From: Prorocentrum cordatum
Lineage: Eukaryota > Sar > Dinophyceae > Prorocentrales > Prorocentraceae
Length of the DNA stretch: 64,000 nucleotides
NCBI GenBank assembly: GCA_963575745.1
Contig: CAUYUJ010003902.1
Location: forward strand, 1-64,000
Reading direction: 5' to 3'
The position numbers and the translations under genes are program-made. Shown one piece after another: positions 46,927-55,940 of the stretch (position 1 is its first letter; every line of letters begins with the position of its first letter). A model generated the notes under the pieces. The model saw nothing but the letters and a program-made list of their open reading frames with translations. It did no database searches and had not been told where the DNA came from.

Positions 46927-47209
46927 AACTTTGGTCGGTTTTCTTAAGATTTGAAAGATATTTTGAGGAACCAGATTTTCCGCACCTGTAGTGGGTTATG
47001 CCGCGTCTGCCAGTCAAATTCTCAGGTTCGTAGGTGCAGTATTACTATCAAAACACTTGGAGCAACCGTCTTTGGATAAAAACATGAAAATGTGTTTCTA
47101 TGAGTTTTTCGGGTCTTGCTCCAGACGCTTTCTACCGAGGAGCGCCGTGCGAGAAAAGAGCTCCGAGGGCCCCGGCAACCTGGTCGACCGTTTACCGCCA
47201 GTTCCAAGT
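46927..47209 (+). mobile_element. Family B element, head missing, hairpin damaged
   Basis: It resumes at AACTTTGGTCGG. The tail has lost most of the left stem (GGGCCCCGGCAACC) and the loop reads TGGTCGACCG. It ends GTTCCAAGT. Confidence 0.65.
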
Positions 47210-47444
47210 TGTCCGCCGCCGGCCGGGTTGGCCAACTAGCAGCACCCCGCGCCCGAATTCCGCCCACCGATGCCGAAGAGCTCTACGAGGTACCCACCCA
47301 AAGTTGTCACATTGTCTCTTCTGGTCGGGTCGGCCAACTAGCTCTAAAGCTGTACGAGGTACATTGTCTCTTTTGGTCGGGTCGGCCAACTAGCTCACCC
47401 CGCGCCGGAATTCCTCTAGCTCATCTTGCCGAAGAGCTCGAGGT
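47210..47444 (-). mobile_element. Three stacked family B heads, reverse orientation
   Basis: Read on the minus strand, B termini start at 47444 (ACCTCGAGCTCTTCGGC), near 47361 (ACCTCGTACAGC) and at 47292 (ACCTCGTAGAGCTCTTCGGC). Each is broken after 60-100 bp. They stack in the same way as plus-strand heads elsewhere. Confidence 0.6.
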
Positions 47445-47843
47445 ACTGGCGCCGGCGGTGAACCGTCAACCTGGTCACCGCCAGGAACCTCGTAGAGCCC
47501 CTCGCACGCGTGAGATTGCTCAGAATCAAAAGAAAGAGCTTCTGGAAGCATTTCTCGAAAAAACAAAATTCATATTTCTTCATGTTGACGTGAAGTTGGT
47601 TTCGCCAAGTGCTTCGATAGTAAAAGTGTGCCTGCAGAGCTCATATTAAGACGCAGAGGCTCTCATAGTCGTCTACAGGTGCGAAACATGTGTTTTCTTA
47701 AAAATAAATGGTCAAATATCTTTCAAATCTTAGCAAAACCGACCCAAAATTACCACATCTTCTTTTCTGGCCGGGTCGATCAACTAGCTCCACCCCGCGC
47801 CGGAATTCCTCTAGCTCATCGATGCCGAGGAGCTCCACGAGGT
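47445..47843 (-). mobile_element. Family B element, complete, reverse orientation
   Basis: 399 bp. On the minus strand it starts ACCTCGTGGAGCTCCTCGGC at 47843 and ends in the hairpin and CGCCAGT at 47445. The left arm has GGCGGTGACC and the right arm TTCACCGCC, so the stem is intact. Confidence 0.75.
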
Positions 47844-48655
47844 ATTTGGCAGCGTCGGAAGTCTGGAGAGCGAAGAGACGCTCGGGAACGGGAAATCTTT
47901 CCTGGAGGCCCTGGAGGGCCCCCTGAAGCGCTTCGAAAGCGCTGCCAGGCACGCCCCAATGCGTGTCTGCACACGTGCAGGCACGCGTGCAGGCACGCGT
48001 GGACGCGTGCCGGAAGCGTTCCGGGACGGGCTGCCGGCACGAGCGAGTTGCTGCGGGGATCGTGGACCGCCGTGGAGTGGCACCACCACCGTCCGGCGCC
48101 TTATCTAAAACCCGAAGCTCTCAGCGAGCTCTCCGGGAGTGTTTCCTGGAGGGCCCTGGGGGGGCCCCGTGAAGCACTTGGAAGCCGCTCCCACGCACGC
48201 CTGCAAGTTCCCGGACAGCTCTCTGAGAGCCAGAGCGTTTAGATTAGAAGCCGGACGGTGGTGGTGCCCGCCAGCAGCCCATCTTCGCCGGTCCAGGATC
48301 CTTGCAGCGCCGTGTAAAACCTCGCAGAAGGTCCGGGAGAGCTTCGGGCACGCGTCTACGCCAGCCTGCACGCGTGCAGGCACGCGTGGAAGCGTTCTTG
48401 GCAGCGCTTCAGAGGCGCTGTAGGTGAGCCCACTCCGGCTCCAGAAGCGCTTCACTCGAGCGTCGGAGGGCTCGCCAGGAAGGCTTTCTGGCGTGTGTTC
48501 TCTTTCCGGGTTTTCGACGGTACCAAGTGGGCCAGCTTACGCGCAGGCACGCGTGGACGCGTGCCCGAAGCGCTCCCGGATCGCTGCCGGGACGGGCGAG
48601 TTGCTGCGGCGGACGTCAACCGCGGTGGAGGAGCTCCTTGCGGGCAGCATCATAT
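47844..48655. mobile_element. Family C cluster in both orientations
   Basis: 47844-48137 and 48138-48207 are reverse C pieces. 48208-48528 is a forward, nearly complete C: TCCCGGACAGCTCTCTGAG, GATTAGAAGCCGGACGG, a palindrome at 48366-48385, GCGCTTCAGAGGCGCTGTAG, and the tail TTCGACGGTACCAAGT. 48529-48655 is again reverse. Head-to-head C copies make the block strongly GC-rich and prone to secondary structure. Confidence 0.6.
47961..48002. repeat. Palindrome of family C, expanded
   Basis: Overlapping GTGCAGGCACGC words occur here three times (CTGCACACGTGCAGGCACGC, then GTGCAGGCACGCGTGG). Other C copies have a single palindrome of about 26 bp, for example at 26641 and 48366, so this copy has gained a unit. 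Confidence 0.65.
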
Positions 48656-49014
48656 ACCTCGTAGAGCTCTTTGTTATCGATGAGCTAGAGGAATTCCGGC
48701 GCGGGGTGAAGCTAGTTGGCCGACCCGACAAACAGAGCAGAGAGAATGTGACAACTTTGGGTGGGTGTTGCTAAAATTTGAAAGATATTTGACCATTCAT
48801 TTTGAGAAACGAGATTTATTCGCACCTGTAATGAATTATTCTGCATCCGCTAGACTTCTGAGGTCCGTAGGAGCAGTCGTACTATCAAAACACTTGGCCC
48901 GACGTTAGATAAAAACAGAAAAACGTGATTTTTCGAGTTTTTTGCCTCTCGCTACAGAAGCTTTCTCCATGTGTTCCGACGATCGCCGTGCAAGAGAAGA
49001 TCTCTACGAGGTTC

Positions 49015-49794
49015 CAGGGAAGGATTGGTATCATACGTTATCCTTTTCACGTCAGGGATGGAAAGAATTTCTGAAGCGGGCACTGGATGTTACTAACATG
49101 GAGGAGGCGTGGGGGTACTGTTATTTCAAACATGCACAACCTGCGGGATATGCTAGGGAGGAGGAGGAGGATGAGAGGGAGAAGACGGAGGAGCAGCAAA
49201 GGAAGGAGGACGAGAAGATGGAGAAACGACTTGCGTACATTAATGAACATGCATCGGAGTGGAATGCGGAGCCTCGGGACTCGATGCCGATGGAATTGAT
49301 TGGTGACTCCTCCACAGGGGTGAATTGGATTAACGGTCTCTGTGCAACATCCAATATTATCTACAAGCACATTTTTGGCGACATTCAAAACAGGCTGGAG
49401 CATATCTCAGTGTTGTATGGTATGAGGCCTCCGAGTTGGGGCCACAATATGTTCAAGTGGATCTATCGAGAAGGAAACGAAAGAGCTGACAGGCTGACAT
49501 GGTTGGCCAGAACCAAAAATAGTTACGTTACGTTCCATACCTCACTTATTGAACACGCGAGTAAAACAAAACTAGACGGCCTCCGTGGATTCTTCGACGG
49601 AGGTCGCTCTGTGGAGGGATGTGCTGCAGGATGGTGTATAGATTTGTGTGCACGGGACGTGGCAGTTGGTGGCGGAGGAAGCTTTCTCGCTTGATGCCTC
49701 TGCTTCTGTCATGTTTTGTGAGATGATTGCAGCACAACGGCTCTGTATGGCCGTGGAGCACATTTTGGGTAGCATCTTTCATCCAAGCAGCTGA
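49015..49794 (+). pseudogene. LINE ORF2 C-terminal fragment, frameshifted
   Basis: From the junction it reads GKDWYHTLSFSRQGWKEFLK, matching the Trp-rich part of the other copies. A charged Glu/Arg segment follows, then ELIGDSSTGVNWINGL (Asp 49305), NERADRLTWLAR (Asp 49488) and LRGFFDGGRSVEGCAAGW (Asp 49596). After CIDLC the frame is lost by a 2-nt deletion relative to the related copy at 54552; the final helix (WQLVAEEAFSLD, CEMIAAQRL, Glu 49720) lies in the next frame and stops at 49792. It belongs to a LINE subfamily distinct from the copy at 44482, since the proteins share only motifs. Confidence 0.75.
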
Positions 49795-50003
49795 CTCATC
49801 TTGCTTGGAGCTCTCCAACACCTTTACACTTTCACATGTTGTACTGCATCCTTTTCCTTGTTCCTGCATCCTATTCCGTTGCCTATGCCTCAGTGGCTCG
49901 GCAGTGTGATGATAAGAGATGCCCTCTCTAGCTACCCTGTGCTCCGTTTGGGAGTCTTAGGGCTCAGCTGTCACAGCTGTCCGCGCCCTGACTCAAACTC
50001 AAA
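49795..50003 (+). other. LINE 3' untranslated region
   Basis: About 210 nt rich in CT and short words, with GGCTCAGCTGTCACAGCTG just before CGCGCCCTGACTCAAACTCA. The CAGCTGTCACAGCTG part is self-complementary and may be the RT recognition hairpin. It is nearly identical to 54716-54927. Confidence 0.55.
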
Positions 50004-50036
50004 AACCTTGTTCACGATTTACCGCCGGTTCCAAGT

Positions 50037-50210
50037 CCGGCATCTAATGAACCGCTATAGCTCTCAGCGAGCTCTGCGGGAAAAACCCGCGAACCGAGGA
50101 CACCCTCGGGGACGGGAAATCTTCCCTGGAGAGCCGTGGGGGGCTTCCCTGAAGCGCTTCGAAAGCTACCAGATAACCGCTGGGGCCCTTCAGGGGAGCC
50201 CAGGCAGCTA
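50037..50210 (-). mobile_element. Family C fragment, reverse orientation
   Basis: It contains GCTCTCAGCGAGCTC and CTGAAGCGCTTCGAAAGC, matching the reverse C at 47.9-48.1 kb. The palindrome and both ends are absent. Confidence 0.55.
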
Positions 50211-50418
50211 ACCTCGTAGAGTTCTTCGGCATCGATGAGCTAGAGGAATCCCGGCGCGGGCTGGAAGCTGCTACGATAACCGACGCCGCTCAGTGCTGCT
50301 GAGGCGCTTTGAAGCGCTGTTGTGCATGTGGCACGACTCCTCACCGCCAGCTGACCTTGTGAGAAACGGTGCGAAAAAGAAAACTAAACCAGGTTTACGG
50401 TTCTTCGCCGGCGCCAGT
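50211..50418 (+). mobile_element. Family B head and tail around a very short LINE fragment
   Basis: The B head (50211-50269) is joined directly to 118 bp of LINE 3' end (50270-50387), then to the right hairpin half ACCAGGTTTACGGTTCTTCG and CGCCAGT. The right arm is mutated. Confidence 0.65.
50270..50387 (+). pseudogene. LINE ORF2 last codons and 3' end
   Basis: CTACGATAACCGACGCC and GAGGCGCTTTGAAGCGCTGT match the last 80 bases of the reading frame at 44482-46563, followed by TGA and a short A-rich tail. A small deletion (GAACT) shifts the frame. The 3' end is the same as at 46595, giving a second example of that LINE subfamily. Confidence 0.7.
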
Positions 50419-50585
50419 TATGTTATCGACATTGAACGTTAGAGCTCTAATATTCTCTGCCGTGATATTCGATATCATTCCTGCTCGTCAATCTCAGCTC
50501 GATCGGGTATCCATTACTGCCAAAAAGCATGTGGGCGGGATCAGCTGTTTCGAGTCATCTTGAGAGATGCTGCCGTTTTCTGTAA

Positions 50586-51826
50586 ATCGTAGAGCTTCCC
50601 TTAGGTAGTTGCTGGAAGCTTAAATGTAATTCCAAAGCAACTGAGGACCAGTTGGCACAGAAACATTGACAGACCTTTTGCTGACTTTTGCTCGGTTGAA
50701 AATTATGTCAAACAATCGCCAGAGCTTTAATTTTTTCCGTGATTTTCGATTTTATTCCCGCTCGCCGTGTTAATATCAGCTCGATCGGGCACCTATTACT
50801 GCCAAAAAGCACTCAGGCGGGATAGGCTGTTTCGAGTTTTCTTGATACTTAACTCGAGCAGTAGATAGCTACAGAGCTGGTACGCACACCTAATTAATTC
50901 AGAATTATCAAACTCGTTCGTCTGGCGCATCTCGAGGTCTGAACTCAGTCTGCTACTCGAGCTATGTCTGCGAAGCTTTTCGTATTCTATTTTTTTGCGC
51001 TAGTCTAAAGTACTGACGCCCGAAGGGCCGAAAACTGTTCGTATTATCCAAATTCTGAGATGGTGATGGTTTTCTTGTCTTAACTCGAGCTGCAGATGAG
51101 TTACAGAGCTCTTCGGCTGAGCAATCCGAAGGAAATCATCAGGTGCGATAGTTCTAAGTATCTAGACGCCTTTCAGCGCTGGGGCTGAATCGCTATCCGT
51201 ACTCTGATTTTTTTCTGATATGGTGCTGATTTTCTTGACTTAACTCGAGCTGCAGATGAGATACAGAGCTGTTCGGCACAGCAGTCGAAAGGCCTACTAG
51301 ACACCTGGACTCGGTCTGCTATCAGCGCTGAAGCCGAAGAACTATTTGTACGCTGCTATTTTTTTGGAGAATGTGATGATGTTCTGGACTTCAATCGAGC
51401 TGCAGATGAGCTACAGAGCTGTTCGGCACAGCAATCGGAACAAAAAACATTAATCAGGCGCACTAGTTTAAAGTATCTAGACGCCTGAAATCTGTCTGCT
51501 ATCAGCGCTGGGACCGAAGAACTATTCGTACTCTGCTAATTGTGTCGAGATGGTGATGGTTTGCCTTACGTTGTTCGGCGCAGCCATCGGAAGGAAATCA
51601 AAAGGTGCGCCAGCTCAAAGTGTCCAGACGCCTGAACTCGGTCTGGTATGACTCTAATTTTTTCCCATATGATTTTCTCTCACTCCTTCTTCTCCTCCAC
51701 GTCTTCCTCCATGAGACCGCGCCAACTCGCGCGCGCAATGCGAGATTGCCGCGCCCGCATTGCACGAGGAAGCTCTACGAGTTCCCGGCGGTAACCAAGG
51801 TTGACGGTTGATCGCGGGGTCCCAGT
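50586..51826 (+). mobile_element. Family A variant with the diverged satellite
   Basis: The head is degraded (CGTAGAGCTTCCCTTAGG). The leader is recognisable up to about 50900, and the diverged satellite follows. The 3' repeat is GAGGAAGCTCTACGAG, and the right stem arm is lost (GGTTGATCGCGGGGTCCCAGT). Confidence 0.65.
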
Positions 51827-54400
51827 GCTTAACTCGAGCTGTAGGATAGCTACAGAGCTGGTACGCACAACTAATCGATCCAGAATGATCAATCGCGTTC
51901 GTCTGAAGCATCTAGAGTTCTGAACTCGGTCTGCTACTCGAGCTAGGTCCGCGAAATTATTCGTAGTCTACATTTTTTGAAAAATGACGACGAGTTTCTT
52001 GACTTAACTCGAGCCTCAGATAAGCTAAAGGGCTCTTGGGCACGGCAATCGGAAGGCAATGATCAGGCGCGCTAGTCTAAAGTATCTAGACGCCCGAACT
52101 CGGTCTGCTATCAGCACTGGAGCCGAAACACTGTTCGTACTCTCCAAATTTTCGGGATGCTTTTGTTGACTTATCTGGAGCTGCAGATGAGCTGCAGACT
52201 GTTCGGCCCAGCAACCGAAAGGGAACCATTAGGCGCAATAGTTCTAAGTATCTAGGCGCTTGAAATCAGTCTGCTATCAGCGCTGGAGCTGAAAAGCTAT
52301 CCGTACATTTTTTCTTTCCTTCTCCTTTCCTTTTTTTCTTCGATGTGGTGATGATTTTGCTGACTGAACTCGAGCTGCAGATGGGCTACAGAGCTGGTCG
52401 GCACAGCAATCGGACGGCACTCATCAGACGCGCTACTAGACACCTGGACTCGGTCTGCTATCAGCGCTGAAGCCGAATTACTATTCGTACTCTGCTAATT
52501 TTTTCGAGATGATGATGATTTTCTGGACCTTAATCGAGGTGCAGATGAGCTACAGAGCTGTTCGGCACAGTGCACAGTAATTGGGAAACATATACTCAGG
52601 CGCAGTAGTTTAAAGGATCTAGACGCCTGAATTCTGTCTGCTATCAGCGCTGGGACCGAGGAACTATTCGTACTCTGCTAATTGTGTCGAGATGGTGATG
52701 GTTTGCTTTATGCTGCTCGGCGCAGCAATCGGAAGGAAATCAACAGGTGTGCCAGCTCAAAGTGTCCAGACGCCTGAACTCGGTCTGGTATGACTTTATT
52801 TTTTCTAGAGATGCTTTCTTCTCGCTCGTTCTTCTCCTCCACGTCTTCCTCCATGAGACCGCGCCAACTCGCGCGCGCAATGCGAGATTGCCGCGCTCGC
52901 ATTGCACGAGGAAGCTCTACGAGTTCCCGGCGGTAACCAAGTTTGACGGTTTACCGCCGGCTCCCAGTTGATCGACCTGACCAGGAAAGAAGATGTGGTA
53001 ACTTGGGCTTGGTTTTGCTAAGATCTGGAATATGTTTAACTATTTATTTTGCGATGCCAGATTTGTACGTCCAGCATTAGTGTTTAAACTTCATTATGCA
53101 AGATAATCATCTTTCTAGATGCAGTTTTACTATCGGTTCACTTCCGGGAACCGACCTCATATTGACATCAAAAACTAAAACATTGTGGATTGTAAACATA
53201 ATGACTCGTAGAGCTTCCCTGAGAGCGTTAGCGGCAAAGCTAGAAGAGTAATTCCGGCGCGCTGGGGGGCTAGTTGGCAAAAAATCTCGACGGAAGTTTT
53301 GCATACTTTTGCTCGGTTTAAATTCGATTTTTCGAAATTCAACAATTCGTTTGAGCTCTAGTATTTATTGCACCCATATTCGATCTTTTTCCCGCTCGCC
53401 ATTTTAATCTCAGCTCGATCGGGTACCTATTACTGCCAAGAAGCATGTGGGCGGGATCGGCTGTTCGAGTCATTTTAACAAGTGCTGTCGGTTTTCTGAA
53501 CTTAACTCGCGCTGTAGGACCACTACAGAGCTGTTATGCACACCTAATCGATCCAGAATTATCAGGCGCGTTCGTCTCCAGCATCTAGAGGTCTGAACTC
53601 GGTCTGCTCCCAGAGCTAGGTCCGCGGAACTATTTGTACTCCACCGATTGTCGAGATGATGATGAGTTTCTTCACTTAACTCGAGCTGCAGATGAGCTAG
53701 AGAGCTCTTTGGCACAGCAATCGGAAGGAAATCATCAGGCGCGATAGTCTGAAGTATCTAGACGCCTGAGTTCGGTCTGCTATCAGCGCAGGAGCTGAAA
53801 CACTATTCGTACTGTGCTGGTTTTTTGGAGATGGTATTAGTTTTCTTGACCTAACTCGAGCTGCAGATGAGCTACAGAGCTCTTCGGCACAGCAATGGGA
53901 AGAAAATCATCAGGCGCGCTAGTTCAAAGTATCTAGACGCCTGATATCAGTCTGCTATTTGCGCTCGGGCTGAACAACTATTCGTACTCTGTTAATTTCT
54001 TGGAGATGGTGATGGCTTTCTTGACTTAACTCGCGCTGCAGATGCGCTACAGAGCTGTTCAGCACAGCACTCGGAAGGGAATCGTCAGGGGCGCTAGTGA
54101 AAATTATCTAGACGCCTGATCTCGGTCTGCTATCAGCGCTGGGGCCGAAAAACTATTCGTACTCTGCTAATTCTTTGGATATGGTATTGGTTTTCATGAT
54201 TTAACTCATGAGCTACAGAGCTGTTCGGCAGAGCAATCGAACGGGAATAATCAGGCGCGCTAGTTTAAAGTATCTAGACGCCTGAACATTCGTACCCTGC
54301 TTATTTTTTAGAGATGGTGATGGTTTTCTTTACGCTCGTCGGCGCAGCCATCGGAAGGAAATCAACCGGCGCGCCAGTTTACAGTGTCCAGCCTGGGTCT
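50970..54400 (+). repeat. Diverged satellite, about 150-160 bp period
   Basis: GAGCTGCAGATGAG anchors at 51087, 51247 and 51397 are 160 and 150 bp apart. Units share TCGGTCTGCTATCAGCGCTG, CTATTCGTACTCTGC, GTTCGGCACAGCAATCGG and AAAGTATCTAGACGCCTGA. The words GAACTCGGTCTGCTA and CTTAACTCGAGCTG link it to the 177-bp satellite, so it is a derived form. It occurs only in the A variants of this interval. Confidence 0.7.
51650..51780 (+). repeat. Array-end block with a short hairpin, copy 1 of 3
   Basis: A CT-rich stretch (CTCACTCCTTCTTCTCC) and GAGACCGCGCC precede GCAATGCG...CGCATTGC, an 8-bp stem with a 13-nt loop, just before the 3' repeat. Related blocks lie at about 52800-52915 and 54415-54535. 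They mark the 3' boundary of the diverged A variants. Confidence 0.65.
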
Positions 54401-54961
54401 GGTATGTCTATATTTTTCCAGAGATGCTTTTCCCTCACTCCTTCTTCTTCTTCTTCTCCACGTCCTCCTTCATGAGACCGCGCCCTCGCGCGCGCAATGC
54501 GAGATTGCCGCGCCCGCATTGTGCGAGGAAGCTCTGAGAGTTCCCGGCGGTGTATAGATTTGTGTGTACACGGGACGTGGCAGTTGGTGGCGGAGGAAGC
54601 TTTCTCGCTTGATGCCTCTGCTTCTGTCATGTTTTGTGAGATGATTGCAGCACAACGGCTCTGTATGGCCGTGGAGCACATTTTGGGTAGCATCTTTCAT
54701 CCAAGCAGCTGACTCATTTCATCTTGCTTGGAGCTCTCCAACACCTTTACAATTTCACATGTTGTACTGCATCCTTTTCCTTGTTCCTGCATCCTATTCC
54801 GTTGCCTATGCCTCAGTGGCTCGGCAGTGTGATGATAAGAGATGCCCTCTCTAGCTGCCCTGTGCTCCGTTTGGGAGTCTTAGGGCTCAGCTGTCACAGC
54901 TGTCCGCGCCCTGACTCAAACTCAAATAACCAAGGTTGACGGTTTACCGCCGGCTCCCAGT
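53204..54961 (+). mobile_element. Family A variant with a LINE 3' fragment in its hairpin
   Basis: The head is ACTCGTAGAGCTTCCCTGAG; leader and diverged satellite follow. The 3' repeat is damaged (GGAAGCTCTGAGAG). After the left stem TTCCCGGCGGT (to 54551) a LINE fragment intervenes, and the right half AACCAAGGTTGACGG resumes at 54928, ending GGCTCCCAGT. The right half matches this A subtype, so it belongs to the host. Confidence 0.75.
54552..54927 (+). pseudogene. LINE 3' end fragment inside an A hairpin
   Basis: Nearly identical to 49626-50003. The reading frame gives CIDLCVHGTWQLVAEEAF and CEMIAAQRLCMAVEHILG to a stop at 54710, without the 2-nt deletion of the other copy. The two copies sit in different host families (A here, B there), so they are separate insertions and not a local duplication. 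Only the last RNase H helix and the 3' untranslated region remain. Confidence 0.75.
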
Positions 54962-55063
54962 TTCTGAGAAGTGCTCTGCTTCGATTCGGAGCACTTACTC
55001 GTGCAAAGAGCTCTACGAGGTTCCCGGCGGTGACCAGGTTGACGGTTCACCGCCGGCGCCAGT

Positions 55064-55106
55064 GCTAGAGCTCTAACGAATGCTCAAATTCCGAGAAATC
55101 GAATGT
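55064..55106 (-). mobile_element. Family A leader fragment, reverse orientation
   Basis: GCTAGAGCTCTAACGAATG is the reverse complement of the A leader block. It is about 35 bp long and flanked by a B tail and a B head. Confidence 0.55.
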
Positions 55107-55223
55107 ACCTCGTAGAGCTCTTCGGCATCGATGAGCCAGAGGAACTCCGGCGCAGGCTGCAGCTAGCTGGCCCAGCCGGCCTGGGCGGGCACTGCGGCAA
55201 CTTTGGGTCGGTTAGACAAAGAT
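55107..55223 (+). mobile_element. Family B head
   Basis: A normal B start with GC-rich changes (GGCCCAGCCGGCCTGGGCGG). It is interrupted after GACAAAGAT by the next B head. Confidence 0.65.
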
Positions 55224-55607
55224 GCCGCGTAGAGCTCTTCGTTATCGATGAGCTAGAAGAATTCCGGCGCGGGGCTGAGCTAGTTGGTCGACCCGACCAG
55301 AAAGGGCAATCTGGTAACTTGGGCTCGGTTTTGCTAAGATTTGAAAGATATTTGACCATTGATAAACCAAATTGTAACGTCCAGCATTAGTGTTTAAACT
55401 TTATTCTGAGAGAGAACCAGCTCTGTAGAGCAACCGACATCAGGTTGACATCAGCATCGAAACATTTGGAGCAACCGACATCAGGTTGACACCGAAAAAT
55501 GCAAATTTGACGTTTTTCTAAAAGTTCTCCGAGAAGCTCTCTGCTTCGATTCTGAGCACTCTTACGCGTGCAAGGAGCTCTACGAGGTTCCCGGCGGTGA
55601 CCAGGTT

Positions 55608-55931
55608 CAAAGCACACTCGCTATCTCAATTCTCTTATTTTCGTGTTCTTTCTCAGTGGTGTTGAGACGGTACTCGCTGTATAAACCAGTGGTTACTGTA
55701 TGGTCTCTCACTCCTTCTTGCTGTCTTGTACAGCTTCTTTGATCATCTTTGTCGTTTTGTTTTCTAGTGTATTGGCAGTCTTGTGCATATCTGTACAGCT
55801 TTGCTGTTTGATGCACCTCTGCTTTAATCTTTGCAGCTTCGTTGTCTTCCTGTACAGCTTCGCTGTTTAGGTTCTTTGTGTTTAGGCCTGCTCCCATGGG
55901 AGCTCGAACCGGCCTTCGCAAAAGACGCAAA
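55608..55931 (+). pseudogene. LINE fragment, first insertion in the loop
   Basis: 324 bp ending CGCAAAAGACGCAAA, the same 3' end as the next insert. It contains the word TGTACAGCTT(C/T) three times (about 55727, 55792 and 55850), including two TACAGCTTCGCTG-like repeats. No domain is recognised. Its position between two GACCAGGTT copies is the reason to call it a separate insertion. Confidence 0.65.
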
Positions 55932-55940
55932 GACCAGGTT

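Larger units (their letters stand above)
48656..50036 (+). mobile_element. Family B composite with a LINE 3' fragment
   Basis: The B head and body run from 48656 to the 3' repeat (GATCTCTACGAGGTTCC, to about 49014). The LINE fragment extends to ACTCAAACTCAAA (about 50003), then the right hairpin arm AACCTTGTTCACGATTTACC, ending TTCCAAGT. The left stem arm is missing: the 5' join lies about 10 nt before the loop, so a small deletion occurred. Confidence 0.7.
50419..52968 (+). mobile_element. Family A variant split by another A variant
   Basis: Segments are 50419-50585 and 51827-52968. The first has the A leader (GTTAGAGCTCTAATATTCTC). The second starts GCTTAACTCGAGCTGTAGG and carries the diverged satellite. 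The tail ends GGCTCCCAGT with a loop change (AAGTTTGACGG). Confidence 0.65.
52969..55063 (+). mobile_element. Family B element split by an A variant
   Basis: 52969-53203 is B interior starting TGATCGACCTGACCAGG. 54962-55063 is a B 3' region with an intact hairpin and CGCCAGT. The pairing of the halves is likely but not exact, because the region around the break is diverged. Confidence 0.55.

Noticed and set aside
47844-48655. Several GC-rich open frames on both strands
   Set aside because: All are inside family C copies, open in many frames at once because of high GC content, and differ between copies.
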